A program made the translations under genes and the position numbers. A stretch of DNA of 64,000 bases from Balanoglossus misakiensis (Eukaryota; Hemichordata). This document shows, one piece after another, positions 1-26,839 of the stretch. The notes beneath the pieces are model-generated. The model had not been told where the DNA came from. It saw nothing but the letters and a program-made list of their open reading frames with translations, and did no database searches. How positions within the stretch are numbered: the stretch's first letter is position 1; the number at the start of each line of letters is the position of its first letter. The stretch spans positions 3,162,001 through 3,226,000 of the forward strand of contig CM082579.2 of NCBI GenBank assembly GCA_040954595.2. Direction: 5' to 3'.

Positions 1-2143
1 TTCAGGAGACGGCATGGGAAACCTGATATCGTTAATCACGGAGTTCAGCCAGACTATGCTTGCCAAGAAGTTGGCATACTCTGAAGAACTGCAGTGTACG
101 GTTTTAGAGGTGGGTGAATGATGGGGAGGTGTGCAAAATGGAGTATTAGCATAATCATATTCAGTTATTCAAATGAGATTTGAACTTAAAACTCTCCAGG
201 ATATGATTGTGATAAGAGATATGCTTTCTGATTTCAGGTGAAGAGTCTGCCTGGTTTGGGTACAACAATTGACGTTGTACTAGTCAACGGCACACTACGA
301 GAAGGGGACACGATCATAGTGGCGGGACAGGAAGGCCCCATTGTTACACAGATCAGGGGTCTGCTTATGCCAGAAGCGCTGCGAGAACTCCGAGTGAAGG
401 CAAGTTGTATATTCACATTATAGGCACAGTATTTCACTGTGTACACCCAGCAACTCCCCCCCCCCCAAAAAAAAAAAAAAAAAAATACAGATATTGGCAT
501 CTTCACAGTATGTTGACTTCGCCGTGTTTCCTTCCACAGAATCCTTATAATCACTTCAAGAAACTCAAAGCGGCACAGGGTGTGAAGATATTGGCCAAAG
601 AGTTGGACAAAGCTGTGGCTGGTACTCAATTGTTAGTGGCTGAACAGCCCGATGAGGTGGAGTTCTTCAAGGTCAGTCCATTCAGGAGTTTTACTGGAAC
701 AAGACAGTAAATATTAAATTGGTTTTATTTCTCGAAACTACCATTTTAAGTCTGATAAAAACATGTTAATTGCTCTAATTTTTAGGGCGAAGTAGAAGCT
801 GCTCTTGAAGACACGTTGAAATCCTTCAGACTTGCCGACAGGGGTGTGTTTGTCCAGGCATCAACTCTGGGTTCACTTGAAGCCCTGCTAGAATTCCTTA
901 GAACATCAAAAATTCCTGTAAGTAAAATTTTATATGTACTTGATCAGATATGCATGAATAAACTACTTTGCATTCTACCAGTTGTTTTCAATTTAATCAA
1001 ATTGTGTCGCCAGCTCCGTAATATGGTTCTTCTTGGATTTGTGTCTACAGTATGCTGGTATAAATATAGGACCAGTACACAGAAGAGATATTATGAAAAC
1101 TATGGTGATGTTGGAACACGATAACCAGTAAGTCTCTTTCATTTTAATACACTCATAGCTTGAAGAGTGTATTTCACCATGAATTATACAAACAGAATTT
1201 TTGTTCCTGTTTCAGATACGCCGTCATTTTAGCATTTGACGTGAAAGTGGAGAGAGAGGCGCAAGAGTTGGCCGACAAAGAAGGAATCAAGATCTTCCAA
1301 GCTGACATCATTTACCATTTATTCGACAAATTCATGCAATATAGGGAAGAGCTGAAACAGAAGAAGCGAGACGAGTTCAAACACATAGCAGTATTCCCCT
1401 GTAAAATAAGGGTCTTACCTCAGTTCATTTTCAACAGCCGAGACCCGATTGTGGTGGGCGTCTCTGTTGAAGCCGGAATCGTGAAACATGGAACACCTAT
1501 ATGCGTGCCAAGCAAAGAAGTGAGTCTTGTCCATTAGACACGTTTGTCTTGTGCCATAACTCGTTGCAAATTGGATCACAGCTAGAGGCATTCCTAAGAC
1601 GATTTACTCATGTTGTCCTAGTTGGCTTGATTATGAAGCAAATGAAGATCTTCTTTTTTACTTTTTTTGCAGTTTCTTGACATAGGGATTGTAACAAGTG
1701 TCGAGATAAACCATAAACAAATCGAAAGTGCCAGGAAAGGGCAGGAAGTGTGTATAAAGATAGAACCCATTCCAGGTGATGCTCCCAAGATGTACGGCAG
1801 ACATTTTGACAACACAGATTTCCTTGTCAGTAAGGTAGGTCTAGGATCAGTAAAATCACATTATGAAACAAGAAACAATCACTCTTATAACAGGGTACAT
1901 GTCTGCTGGGAATATTTGAAAATGTCTAAAGTTGTCCGCATGTCAACAGCCAAACTGATTGCTGGAATTCACACTAGCTATGGCAGTGGGCAACATGAAA
2001 TTGGAATCTAACCTCAGCTGTTCTGTGACTTGCAGGTGACCAGGCAATCAATCGATGCAGTGAAAAACTGGTTCCGTGAAGATCTACAGAAATCGGACTG
2101 GCAACTAATGATTGAACTCAAGAAAATCTTCGAGATCATCTGA
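1..2143 (+). CDS. EIF5B: Eukaryotic translation initiation factor 5B, C-terminal part (5' end outside window)
   Basis: GTPase that joins ribosomal subunits at the end of cytosolic translation initiation. The window holds the last eight exons: 1-109, 238-399, 540-671, 786-917, 1051-1127, 1216-1519, 1673-1834 and 2036-2143, giving 394 residues that line up with the human C-terminus from the end of the G domain through domains II, III and IV. Diagnostic stretches are GDGMGNLISLITEF, LPGLGTTIDVVLVNG, QASTLGSLEALLEFL, YAGINIGPVH, VFPCKIRVLPQFIFNSRDPI and the terminal KSDWQLMIELKKIFEII, which in the family binds eIF1A. The catalytic G domain lies upstream of the window. All introns are GT-AG except the second, which is GC-AG (400-539). 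It is convergent with RPS3. Confidence 0.97.
400..539 (+). other. GC-AG intron of EIF5B
   Basis: Continuity with the eIF5B family needs the exon to end in AAG at 399 and the next to start with AAT at 540. The intron then begins GCAAGT and ends CACAG. The strong context AAG|GCAAGT is what functional GC donors typically show. The intron also holds a C-run followed by an A-run at about 452-485. Confidence 0.85.
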
Positions 2144-2314
2144 GAAGTTCCCTGGTGCTTTGAAACTGAATCAACAAAGACTTTGGAAGTTGGATTTTTT
2201 TTCGATACAAATCATGAACATGAGAAATTACTGAAATCATCCGGAAGTGTTACCTGCCTCTGCTGTAGTGATTTCCAGGCAATATAGGATTGGAACACGA
2301 GTACTTCCTGGATG

Positions 2315-2320
2315 AATAAA
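2315..2320 (+). terminator. EIF5B polyadenylation signal
   Basis: Canonical AATAAA, 172 bases after the EIF5B stop codon. Cleavage is expected 10-30 bases downstream. Confidence 0.7.
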
Positions 2321-2344
2321 ACAACCTGGGAATATCCTCCAACT

Positions 2345-3083
2345 TCCATCTATATATTTTCCCCAGCTTCGCTTACATGTCTAGATAGACAGTTTGTGAA
2401 ATTTTGGTAGGATTCCGACAATGAGTTTATTTTTGATGTAGAATGTCTGATCTAATTTCCAATCAGAATCAGTTTCTTAATGGCATCGAACAAAGCCCAG
2501 GCTAAAGGCTGTGTATACATCTGCTGAATGGCAGATGCTAAACTACGGTATATCCGGTATACTTCCCTGGTCCCATTTCTTGAGGGAAACTTTAATCAGA
2601 TTGTGTGATGTACAAAGCTTGGAGATTACCAGATCCGGCCACAAACTTAACACTGATGTTTCCTCACAATGTTCAGCACTATCAAGAAGTACTTGCAGGT
2701 GAAATAGACATATTCAGTCTTGTTGCCCTGGCTACCCTCTGCTTCTAAATGTCAGTGTGCAAACAGGTCCACACAAATAATATGTTTCAGAGGTTGGCAT
2801 GGGTGATCAAACAAGTTGTTTTATCATATTCACACACACACACCACGAGACCTAGTACCTTTCATGAAACACCAGGGTGACTTTCAGTTTGCTTCTCATA
2901 GACAAATTAAAGAATGTTCATACCCAGTAGCGCTGTTATGTTGAGAAATCAGACTAAGAGCCAATCAAAAATTTATTTTCACCATTGCGCCACAAACTTT
3001 TGTTAGCTCATGAGAAACAAGGGTAAAAGCCACCCTGAGAACAAAATCAATTTCCACACATCAAAATCCAGTCATATTATATG
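2345..3083. other. Intergenic, EIF5B to RPS3 (tail to tail)
   Basis: Convergent gap between two 3' ends. It holds a short CA run near 2832-2843 and no convincing coding or RNA gene. The open frame at 2511-2702 has no recognisable homology. Confidence 0.6.
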
Positions 3084-3379
3084 TTTATTTTTTTCTTGTA
3101 CAATATCACTTATTTCACTCTCCTGGTCTTGTATGGTACTTCTGTGAGCAGAGCAGATGTATGTCCTGAAAATGAAGAATAGAAATTTTGTTATCTGAGC
3201 ATGCATACACTATACATTGTTTTCAGTTGTGCAGTAACATTTTTCTCCTCACTAAAGCATGCTAAACATCTGTACTGGCTGAAGTCTTTCACAGTGACTT
3301 TCCAAAAACCACAAACTAATTTGAGTCAAGTTGACCACCCAGTCAGCTCTCTCCAACCGATTATCCATCTCTGACTTAC
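3084..3379 (-). other. RPS3: RPS3 3'-UTR intron, terminal non-coding exon and poly(A) signal
   Basis: Fifteen bases after the RPS3 stop codon the minus strand reads GTG|GTAAGT (donor at 3379/3378). A pyrimidine-rich acceptor ending TTTTCAG lies at 3166-3172, followed by a short exon (3165 downward) and AATAAA (complement of 3084-3089). This implies a 214-base 3'-UTR intron. Because the junction lies within about 50 bases of the stop, it should not trigger nonsense-mediated decay. Confidence 0.7.
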
Positions 3380-3394
3380 CACATGTACAATTCT

Positions 3395-4958
<1,564 letters not shown>

Positions 4959-4983
4959 CTTGACTGGCTTGGGAAAGAGAAAG
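4959..4983 (-). promoter_or_regulatory. RPS3 5'TOP-like leader and probable transcription start
   Basis: On the minus strand an uninterrupted pyrimidine tract CTTTCTCTTTCCC (4983 down to 4971) lies only 12 bases before the ATG. This is the expected 5' terminal oligopyrimidine start of ribosomal-protein mRNAs, which places mRNA translation under TOR/LARP1 control. The 5'-UTR would be about 25 bases. The start itself is inferred. Confidence 0.6.
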
Positions 4984-4989
4984 ATTCCC

Positions 4990-6030
<1,041 letters not shown>

Positions 6031-6036
6031 GTGTTT

Positions 6037-6042
6037 TTTATT
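6037..6042 (-). terminator. Polyadenylation signal of the GH31 gene
   Basis: AATAAA on the minus strand, about 40 bases after the stop codon at 6081-6083, with an overlapping ATTAAA. Confidence 0.65.
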
Positions 6043-6080
6043 TTAATGTCTTATTATTTTCAAGTACAATCGCAAAAATG

Positions 6081-17919
<11,839 letters not shown>

Positions 17920-18044
17920 ATACAACTCAATCCATATCGTTACTTTCCAAAAAAAACTAGTCATTCTTCACCATTTTTGTACCTCATTCGTTGATGTATA
18001 ATTTCTTTTGTATTTGACATTTTATCCTAAATATTGTACAATTT

Positions 18045-18050
18045 AATAAA
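18045..18050 (+). terminator. RNF121 polyadenylation signal
   Basis: AATAAA, 126 bases after the stop codon. Confidence 0.75.
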
Positions 18051-18190
18051 TGTTTTGCTTTTGGAAGCTAAGCTCATGAGTTATTGACGACAATTTTGGA
18101 TATTGAGTTTGAACTTTATTCAAGCATTATTGGAACGTCCAATTTCAACATTGTTTGAAGTTTTGTCAGGGTGATGAAACACATAATTCA

Positions 18191-18196
18191 TTTATT
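18191..18196 (-). terminator. Polyadenylation signal of the CNMT-like gene
   Basis: AATAAA on the minus strand, 205 bases past the stop codon. It is only about 140 bases from the convergent RNF121 signal. Confidence 0.55.
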
Positions 18197-18400
18197 CTCA
18201 TACGATCGTTTATTTGAGTATTTGATTCTTCAGATTATACCCCTAGTACAGTTATATTTGAAGAGTTACAACTACTGAAACCTGAGTTGTTCCGGTCCAG
18301 TACGAATTAATACGAAACCACTAAGCTTATTGCTAGATGATGTTGAGGATCACCAGATTTGTCATTGTTTCCCATTTGAGAAAAAAAGTTATCGTCCATT

Positions 18401-21046
18401 CTATCTTTTCCTGAAGAGATGAAATGACACCATCCACTCGTTTCCCCCTCTGAAAGCAAACACCTCGGAGCAGTAGATAAAAAACATGCGCCAATTTGTG
18501 ATTTGCTGTGCAGTCTCTTCCTCGCCGTACGCGGCTTCGAAAATACGCGAGACGTCCTTCTTGTTTCTATCCAGCTTTTTCAACCACGCTTCCAGGGTCT
18601 TGGAATAATGTGCCCCGCCCATCTTCCAGAGGTCTATCAGGACCACGTCGTTCTGGAAATACAGGAAGAGGTCAGTTGATGGCATCGTTCCACCGGAGAA
18701 AAAGTTCCTAGCCATCCATTCGGTATCGGCGCCCTTCTTGACGCTGAAGTTGTAGGCGAATTCACGGTGACACAGAATCTGTGTGAAGAGAAGTCCGCCC
18801 GGTTCCAACCAACTCGCCACACGTGAAAACAGCTTCTCGTAGTTTTTCATGTGCTGAAAGAAAAGAATGGAAAAAAATTTGCAATAATTCATCACATTTT
18901 TAAAAAAGCAAATGAGGCAAAAGGGTTACGTGTAGCATTAGTAAATTCTGCGAACGGATACTTGCTTGCGTTCTGGAGGGGAAAACAGAAGTATTTACGT
19001 TGATGGCAAATCTACAATTTGCTCTATCCTTCGCTTCCCTGATGGTCATTTCTCTCCTTGACCGGGAGTGTTCAAATTATCAATTATAGAATTCACGCGA
19101 CTTCAGACTTATCGAAACGTTCATTCAACTCTGGTAGGAATAAACAGAATTTCTCATTACAGACTAAAAATCATTCAACTGATTCTACTCGTACCTCAAA
19201 CATTTCGATGGAAATGATGCGATCGAAACGCTGCTCGGTATCCAGTACATTGGCGTCACATTTCACGAATTGAAGCCGATCCGAGAAGCCACGTTTCTCC
19301 GCCTCGGCTAGGATATGTGCCCCCTGCGTGCTAGAGTTGGAGACACACGTGACCGTGCAGTTCGGGTACTTTTCGCAAATCCACAATCCCAGAGTACCCC
19401 ATCCGCAGCCCAAATCCTAGTGAAGGGAAAGCGAAGAGAGCGATAAAATATCGTCGAGGGACTTCACGTGGAGAAAGTATAGATTCGATTTCACACAGAT
19501 AAAAATTGATCTCCATCTTAGTTTTAAGGAGGGGGGCTTTCTTAAAACGACGTAGAAATACATTTGATGACAAACCATAATCTTTTGACCGTCTTCAACC
19601 CTGGCGCGTTCGCAGTATAGTCCCAACATTGCCTCCTCCGCTGTAAACGTACATATTAATCAGTTTAAAATATTAGTTCGAAGTCTATAGCTCTAATAGT
19701 AAACAGAAATGGTAAAAAAACGCGTTTGATTTTTAAAGTTTTTTGAGTGGGTTTGCAAAGAATATTTGAATATGCACAATAAAGTAAATTGATCATCACT
19801 TAGTTATAAGAAATTCCGCTTATCGCCGACTGAATCTCAGAACTTTTAGGGAGTGTCGATCTTTACCCTGTAAAGCTTACTAAACAAGCTAGTTACCTTG
19901 ATCGAGGTTCGTAACACCTTCCGGCCAATAGCACGAGCTGTATTTCAGTCGCTTCCCCAGTACCTGTCAGGACAATTTTGTATGGAGTTTTAGATTCTGT
20001 CCGCGGTTTAAAAACAATGACTTTATCTGTCTGACTTTACTCTTTGTCCGACTGACCACTACCACCCCACACATTTGCATCCAGTTTCTTTTTAAACGTT
20101 TCCGAGGTTTGGATTCTCTGAAGTTTGAGTTTATTTTTGCACGTGGTCAACTTGGAATCGTGACCCGTACAAAGTTTAACTGTACTCACTGTTTTGAAAA
20201 ACTCAGTGGGTACTTCATAGTGTTGTTCGTTCGCCGTGTCTGTTTCTATGGCGACCGGAGCATCTCGGAGTTTGGCGATGAATTTTCGCTTGTACTCATG
20301 CTGCTTGATGGTGTCGCCATGACAATAGAGCTTCTGCAACCACTTGTGAAGATTATACCGAAGAACTGAGGAAAATCGGAGAGAAACGGTAAAGTGTAAA
20401 AAGACGACACATGCCCCCTTAAAACCTCCCGAAAATAATAAATCGTGAGGATGGCGATTGGACAATAGACATCAGTCCACTGTCTATGGTTGAACACATC
20501 GACAAATTTGCTGTTTACTTCGTGATCAACTTTTTTTTCCCCAAACCGAGTGCTGGTGTGACATGCAACCAACACCAAAGCTGGTGAAGTCCGAAGCTGT
20601 CAAAAGATAGAATGTCAGTGACAATAACGCAAGCTTCTAAACACTTTTCAAAAAGCCCTGTCAGGGAAGACACATTGTATTTCAGCTGCAGTGACTGAGA
20701 GAGTGCGGGCCTTGTTACGTAGAAAGGAGCCCATGATAGGCGCCACCACAGGGCAAGGTAAAATGCTTATGCTTATACAATGTATGAGCTCTGTCGATAA
20801 GATTATGTGCCCACGTTGTTGGACTGGTTGCAGCAATGTTTGCCTGCCTGTGTCTGTCTGCAAGATCGAATAATGCTGAAGAAACATGTCTCCTATGCTA
20901 CTCGAACCACCCCGTCGCGGGTGATTGTGGTCCGTAAACAAGTAATATTTACCTTTACGTAAAACAAAATCACCCAGGAAATTCACAAGTAAATCCTTGG
21001 TAGAATTGGTGAGGTACGCTCCCAAATAAGCAACACTCGCAGCCAT
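18401..21046 (-). CDS. Coclaurine-N-methyltransferase-like SAM-dependent methyltransferase
   Basis: Class I methyltransferase of the cyclopropane-fatty-acid-synthase / coclaurine N-methyltransferase superfamily. Exons 20953-21046, 20190-20365, 19897-19963, 19576-19640, 19195-19416 and 18401-18853 give 358 residues, the usual length. The substrate is unknown in animals. The plant enzymes N-methylate benzylisoquinoline alkaloids, and bacterial relatives act on lipids. Visible landmarks: NEQHYEVPTEFFKTVLG; KRLKYSSCYWPEG; motif I DLGCGWGTLGLW (135-146); RIISIEMFEHMKNYE; GGLLFTQILCHREF; LYFQNDVVLIDLW; terminal NEWMVSFHLFRKR. It starts MAASVAYLGAY at the only in-frame ATG of the first coding exon. 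No targeting signal was noticed, so cytosolic location is inferred. Divergent from neurochondrin. Confidence 0.92.
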
Positions 21047-21552
21047 ATTCTGACGATGAAAGAGTAGATTTTGTACTCTGACTCTGACCTTTGGTCTTAA
21101 CGTATGTATCACTAGTTTGATAGTAGGGCCTACACTTCAACATGTGCAATACATCACGATTACATAACCACTTGTCCCCCTTATTATACCAGTACAGCAC
21201 AGTCGCCTGGCTGGCAATACAATGGGCGCTAACTACTTGGAGCTCATATCGATCACACCTGGATCGATTAGATTCACCGTGTACAATTACAAAGCTCTAC
21301 AAGGGCGTTGTTACTCCTTATTCTAGGATACAGAAGATCCCAACTTTTCTGATCCCCTGTCTCATTCTAACCGCTGGCTGCGCTGTGCTTTGTGGAGTAA
21401 CGAAGCCCGAACAGACGTCTGACTAGAAGGGTCAGGGGTCACGTATCTAGTATCATACACACATGCGAGGTCACAGAATTCTGGTGACGCGAAGTTGATG
21501 ACAGCTAACGGTGTTTTCTATCGTTTGATCACAACATTCAACGCTACCAACC
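21047..21552. promoter_or_regulatory. Head-to-head intergenic promoter, CNMT-like / neurochondrin
   Basis: The two ATGs are 507 bases apart on opposite strands with no other gene between them, a candidate bidirectional promoter. No TATA box is evident. Confidence 0.45.
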
Positions 21553-24500
21553 ATGGCAAGTGTGGCAGATGCGTCCACAGATGACGTTCCCAATGTTGAC
21601 GTATGTCTTGCTGCATTTCGATCGGCGAGCAGCGACACAGAAGTTTTCGCAGTGTTACTCATGGTGAGTAGACTATGCATGATATGCATACCACTTATAT
21701 ACTAATAAGCTCTATGCAAAAAAGTGAGCCACGAAACTTGTTATTTTATAACCCTCATCGCCAACGTTTGCGATGAAAATAAAGATAAAGAACCAAAACC
21801 AAATGAGCACAGTCTCTTGTCCGTACTTTTATCCATTGCTGGCTGTACAGTGTACCAGGGTTTTTAATCGGCCATGCCCAACCCTCCGCCCGACATGTAA
21901 AATATTTACTATGTTTTTTGGAGTAGGCTGGTGCAAAGATCCAGTGATGAACTGGTGTGCTGGAGGTGGTATTGTCAATGAGGCTTTATGACGACATATT
22001 CCCCTTGTTTTTGTTTTTCATTTTAATAGGTGACAAAACTTGTAAAGGCTGAATCAACTGATACTGAGACACGAAGGAAGATATTTGATGCCATTGGCTT
22101 CACTTTTCTGAACAGACTCATAACTACAAGTAAGACCAGACCAAAATTTTAATATTTCAATTATAAAAATACAGTAGACTTCCTTGGATGGTTTAAATTA
22201 TCATGATTGTGAAGTGAATCCCTTGAGAAATTTGTACAGAGCTAATAACTCAAGCAGACGTTCTGGCCCATTGGTTAGATTGATAGCTTTGACAATCAAT
22301 GCTTTTATCTTTGCAGCGGAAGTGGCTGAAGGTTGTGATGTGAATCTCTTCCGTTCCATTGGTTTGACATTACTGGCGTGTTTTTGTACCGACCCCGAGC
22401 TGGCAACACATCCGCAGACAATCGCTAAAGTGCCCATGTTCAATGAGGTCATTTGCACTTGCAAGAGGTGAGAGGTCAAGCTTGATGTTGTGTTGTACTC
22501 GGTCTTATAGGCCAACTCACATGTCCACTAAGACTTAAAGTGTAGCTTTAATGTTTTGTGTATCAGAAGCTTTTATGCCCTCATTATGCATATACATGTG
22601 TGTGTAATAATTCTGTTTTGCCTTTTGCCTTTTCTGCAGTTTGAGGGGTGAAGATTTGGACAGCAATGTGTATGGTACCGTGGACGACTGCTACCAGTGT
22701 TTCTATGCCATCGCTTCCAACCCAGACGCCCAACAGCAACTCATACGCCATGGCACTGTGCAGGCCCTCTGTAAGGCCTGCACTGAAAACTGTTACCATG
22801 GTAATTGACAGTTACAAATCCTTTTGAAACCACTTGTTTGCCTTTCTAAAGCACTAGTATGCACACATAGTGACAGCTACACTTTGCTTCTAATGTTAGC
22901 AACTTTGTTGAATGGAACATGTATTTGCAGCTGAAGGTGGGGTGCCTGACTTTCTTAACTGTTGTATTCACAGTCTTTGCAATTTATCCTGGTACACAGG
23001 TCATGAAAAAGCCTTGCCATTATTAATCCAGCTTTTAAACCGCAACGGACACCAGATATGGACATATTACGACAAAGTTCTGAATCAGTTAGTGGAAGCA
23101 CTGGCCAGAAAGCTGAAGGACGTAAGCGTGAGTAAATCATCCCAAATGTTCTTTTCCACCTGTACGGAACCCCAAAAGTTGAAAGCATGACATGCTATAG
23201 AAACTGTCCCAATGTGGTAGGAATAAGAGTGTATAAGTGAACAGTGATAAAATAATTTAAGGAGAATGAAGCATGTTGCGTGTGTTTTCTTCATTCACAG
23301 GATGAAAATAAATTTACCTTGTGTGACTCCCTTTTTGCAATATTATCAACTGCCACTAAGGTAAGCTGAACTTCATGATCTTTTCTGTTAGCATATATGA
23401 TGATGGTCAAATGCAGACAAAGTGCACCATCATGAAGGCTATGCATGCATGTGTTACCCTCCATGGCTGTGATCAGCAGATCAACACAATGCTATGCAGC
23501 CTTCCTCGGACACTCCCAGATGTCTATTTCACTACCAGCTTTCTCCAAATCCAAACTGACGTGTGTTTTTTTTCTGCTGCTTGTCTTGCAGCAAGTAATC
23601 GAGACTCTGCCACATGCGACGTGGGATGCCTACGTCCACCAGGGTTTGTTTGATATTCTCAGAAGTAAAATAGGTAAGTTTTATGTGGCGTAAAGTTGGC
23701 ATTCTGGCAGTGAATGTGATGGAGGTCAACTGTGATGCTGTTTGGAAAAAAACAGCTGACATCATGACAAGACACTGCAACCGAGGTGTCCTTATTACTT
23801 CCTTTTTAATCATTTACTGTCGTTTCACAGGTGCCAAACAGAGAGATCCAGCTCTGAGGCTGGCGGCACTTATGATAGAGTTCTTTGGCATCGGATGGGC
23901 GTTCGGTCCCCCGCCAGACACCAACACCAAATTCCTGCTGCTGTTGGTTCACCTTTCCTGCGTAGAAATCAGGATGGCCCTAGAGCATACCAAAGATGAT
24001 GAGGTCAGTGTTTTTAATGACTGTTGCTGGGCTCATCCGTAGATTGTTGCATTGCCTTTAGGTCCCAGTCCACGTTCACTATGAGATTCTGCACAGATAT
24101 TGAACCCTTCCACCACCATGATTCAATTTACCAGTTACAGTAAACTTTCCTTCAAGCAAACTTTGTATAAATCTCTTTGCTGCTGTTCACACTTTATCAA
24201 CAGAGAGACTCCAGATCACCCGTGCTGTCTTCCTGTTACAACATGGTGGAGTTAATAATAAGTTTCATGACAAGCGGACCGTCGCTGGAGCTGAATTCTA
24301 AGCAAGTGACGCAACTCCATTCGGCGCTCGTCGGTGCATTCGGTGCAGTAACGCATTATCTGACGTCCATCGCTAATGACAAAGCACAGGTGGGTTGACC
24401 TGAGGTCAGAGGTCATGTATTCAATGTAATAATCTTTCAAAAATATACAATATATTATCTTTCTTTTATTTCACCTCATAAAAATCTATTCACTGTCATT

Positions 24501-26612
24501 CTGCAGTACTCTAAACCATTAGTGCAGGCATCTGTTCGGGTATTGGGAGCTTGGCTTGCCGAGGAGACGTCGGCCATGAGGGACGAAATCTACAACATAC
24601 TGCCATTTCTTATAGACATTGGGTAAGAACCAGTCACCTTATTATTGAAGTGATTGTCAGTTTCCACCTCTGCATGCTGCAAACAACTCAAACATTTCAT
24701 TTCTGCTGCCTTCCAGGAAAGAGTATTTTAACAAATTGAAGATGCGATTATCAAAGGAGAAAGCTGAAGAACTGGGAACGCTATCTGATTCCGAGCCCAT
24801 CCCGGTCGACCTGCTAAGGTTCCTCCTGCCGGGCCTGTGTCATTTCACCGCGGAAGAGAAACCCAGGAAAATAATGGTGGAGAACAATGTCCACGAACTT
24901 CTAGGAGAATATTTTAATTACCACTGGCTGCTTTTTACGGCTAACAACTTAGAGTACAACTCGGAGGTAAGAGACCTGTGCAATGTGATGCGACAGATTA
25001 TTTTTAGCAATGTGGAGAATTCTGTAATTATTGTGTACGTACACTTCATAATATTAACATATTCTGAAGACTGAAATTCTGTTATTATTTGTCATGATTT
25101 TGTCTTCATCATTCAGATTGCGCTGACAACGCTGTGTGGAATATTTATGAATTTTGCTGTCCAAGATGCAGATTTTGTCAAGGGGCACTCTGTGTTCACA
25201 GAGTTGTTAAATCTGTTGATGACGTCACTACCAAAGCAAGGTGAGGCGAACGGGTTTATCTACATGTCATTGAACAATACTGAATGACGGTTCTAGGACA
25301 GTCACCCCTGTGCATGTACCACCCAGAAAGAACTGTCTAATATCCAGCCAATATCTTGGAGCAGATATACCTTCAAAGTACTTCTGTGTAAAATTCATGA
25401 TGAGTATGTTTGTATTGATTTTTTTCCCCCACAGTCAACAAAGTGGAAAACACGATATTAAATTACAACATTGCGGTGCTGGGACTTATGATGCTGAGGC
25501 AGTATGCAGACAATGATGGTAAAGTCATAACCTAATGTCCACGCTCTCAGAAAATATTGTTTTGTCAGGTTTTTCTAGTATCTGGATTGCCAAAAAGGAT
25601 GAACCATTGTAAAGAGACTGCAATTTCATCAATCCCCAGCATAGTTGTAATTGTCATGTTTCCTTTTTTTTCCTTACTCCCCAGAAATCAGCCAGTCATC
25701 TGCAACTCGGAATTTTCTGAAGTCATTTATCCAGTTATTTAAAAGCTGCCATGTCCTGTCAGATGGGCACTGTCAGGTGACAGAAACCTACCAGCCATAT
25801 TGGCAACATATATCCGAACTCTGGTACCTTGGTATCCAAGGTGTGTATGTAAACAGTGATATATATTTGTGATCTTATAATGATATTATGTTTCACAAAA
25901 GGATTCATTGTTTGATTTTTTATCTCTCTGTCAATCTAGACATCACATGGTCTATCCCCCAGTTACCATGGCTTCCAAAACTCTTCATGGAGCAAAACTG
26001 GCTGAGGGACATTTCACAGATGCTGAGTGAGGTCAAAGGTCAGTCTGTCCTTACTGAGAACTAGTGATGATATTATGTTAACGTATAGTACATGTTACTT
26101 AAACATAATCCACTATGATGACCACTTGCTCTGGTTGACTCAATAGCTTCCAGGTAAAACCATTTCATTATGGTGGGTCTGATACTTGTCTATATTTTCA
26201 CATTACCAACAGCACCTACAGATGAAGATTCCCTCATTTTACAAATGAGCAGTGGCGTTCTGACGGAATGTGCCAAATACGACAGCAGTTGTAAGCAGTA
26301 CATCAAAGAAATCGGTGTGCAGAGCGTAGCTAGGTAGGTTGGACACACCATCTTATTATACAAACATTCTCAGAAAATTAAATTTTCAGCCAGTTTCCTG
26401 TGGTCAAGACTATATGGAATTATCTAGGGTTAGGGATTTCACCAAGCTTTGGTTACAACACCGCCATCTGGTTTATAGACCTTGAATCTCTTGCCCAGGC
26501 ATATACATCCTTTAGACTAATTGTGTATTTTTTCCACTGTAATATTCTTACTTTTATTTTCAGGACTATGAATATGGAAGAACTTAGTAAAGTCCTGGAA
26601 GAAATGAAATAA
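21553..26612 (+). CDS. NCDN: Neurochondrin
   Basis: Cytosolic all-helical (ARM/HEAT-like) protein. In vertebrates it supports neurite outgrowth and mGluR/CaMKII signalling. Seventeen exons: 21553-21663, 22030-22129, 22317-22467, 22640-22800, 23000-23121, 23301-23360, 23592-23673, 23831-24003, 24204-24389, 24507-24622, 24717-24966, 25117-25240, 25435-25518, 25685-25840, 25940-26038, 26213-26333 and 26564-26612. They give 714 residues (human 729) in one continuous frame. Conserved blocks include [44 protein letters not shown]-like [31 protein letters not shown] and SELWYLGIQ. Exon 5 could begin earlier, but 23000 best matches the family ([13 protein letters not shown]). Confidence 0.95.
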
Positions 26613-26809
26613 TTTGGGTGGAGTGACAGATAATGTATTCACTGGTAATTCATCTCCAGGATTAATGGCTCTTCATGGAGCGTTACATGTACACAGGATA
26701 ACTTAATATTCAGTCTTTTGTACTGGATGAAACTCTTGGTTTTGGTTTTCTGTTTTTGGTGAACTGTTTTTAGCCAACTTACCCAACTAATGTAACTTAG
26801 TATTGTCAA

Positions 26810-26815
26810 AATAAA
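26810..26815 (+). terminator. Neurochondrin polyadenylation signal
   Basis: AATAAA about 200 bases after the stop. The convergent unit's signal begins 43 bases further on. Confidence 0.7.
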
Positions 26816-26839
26816 CAATTTTTATAACAAAGTACACAA

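Noticed and set aside
452-485. A-run as a possible retroposon tail
   Set aside because: It sits inside the EIF5B GC-AG intron with no target-site duplication or inserted body; a simple C/A homopolymer run.
23000-23121. Earlier acceptor (about 22930) for neurochondrin exon 5
   Set aside because: It would also keep a frame but inserts residues absent from the family; the acceptor at 23000 gives a direct match.
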